Shown here piece after piece: positions 9,874 through 10,118 of a stretch of 10,118 bases of DNA (positions are counted from its first letter, which is position 1; each line of letters starts with the position of its first letter). The notes under the pieces are model-generated. The model saw only the letters and a list, made by a program, of their open reading frames with translations. It made no database searches and was not told the origin of the DNA. Made by a program: the position numbers and the translations under genes. The DNA is taken from assembly GCA_036940085.1 (NCBI GenBank), contig JALLBK010000952.1, forward strand, positions 1 through 10,118, in the 5' to 3' direction. Source of the DNA: Discostella pseudostelligera (taxonomy: Eukaryota > Bacillariophyta > Thalassiosirophyceae > Thalassiosirales > Thalassiosiraceae).

Positions 9874-10118
9874 TGCCTCAATTCAATCAATGAATGACAC
9901 ATGGGTTGCTGTTGTTGACGACAATCATGAGGAGCATTTTGGTGAGAAGTATGAAGATGATGATGCTGAGGATGATGATGGTCGTGAAGACAAGATCAGA
10001 GGTTGTCATATGGTTCATTTGGGACATACATGGTTGATTATCATCCTTAAATAGTCGTATCTCCGTACATATAGTTTACTATGTCCCATCTAACAAATAT
10101 CTTTTCCCTACATGGGAT
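9874..10118. other. Right flank upstream of the zinc transporter
   Basis: About 245 bp with no confirmed gene. It holds a 54-codon plus-strand open frame (9890-10054, acidic GAT/GAG-rich middle) that I do not recognise and that may be chance. It also holds a 9-bp inverted repeat, TGGGACATA (10020-10028) with TATGTCCCA (10080-10088). Confidence 0.4.

Overview
This window looks like nuclear DNA from a stramenopile, most plausibly a centric diatom. This is inferred from short GT-AG introns (74, 85 and 148 nt), Ser/Asn-rich low-complexity protein segments, tightly packed genes and the form of the histones. No database search was possible, so the species is not established.

Layout, left to right. 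(1) Minus strand, 1-3080: the N-terminal ~977 residues of a long coiled-coil protein that runs off the left edge. (2) 3081-3498: a shared divergent promoter with three near-identical E2F-type TTTTGGCGGGA sites. (3) Plus strand, 3499-6073: a complete DEAD-box RNA helicase of the Spb4/DDX55 (60S ribosome biogenesis) type, in two exons. (4) 6197-7507: a divergent histone H3 (minus) / H4 (plus) pair around a 457-bp AT-rich promoter. (5) 7508-7989: an intergenic stretch with nothing recognisable. (6) 7990-8246: the 3' ends of a second divergent histone pair, H2A (minus) and H4 (plus), meeting at a single N at 8139. The rest of both genes is missing, so the N very probably marks a collapsed assembly gap. 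(7) Minus strand, 8507-9873: a ZIP-family (SLC39A7/KE4/IAR1-like) zinc transporter with one intron, followed by a short non-coding right flank.

The most interesting signal is at the histone 3' ends. All four (H3, H4, H2A fragment, H4 fragment) carry the same 16-nt hairpin GGATTTTCTAAAATCC 38-49 nt after the stop. In three of four it is followed by ACCCA, and in all four by CAAAG 10-11 nt further on. This has the architecture of animal replication-dependent histone mRNA ends (SLBP stem-loop plus U7 downstream element), with a different stem sequence.

The theme is growth and cell cycle: S-phase histones, a ribosome-assembly helicase, and an E2F-site promoter shared with a CDK-site-bearing coiled-coil protein. 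I found no mobile element, CRISPR array, RNA gene or defence/biosynthetic system.
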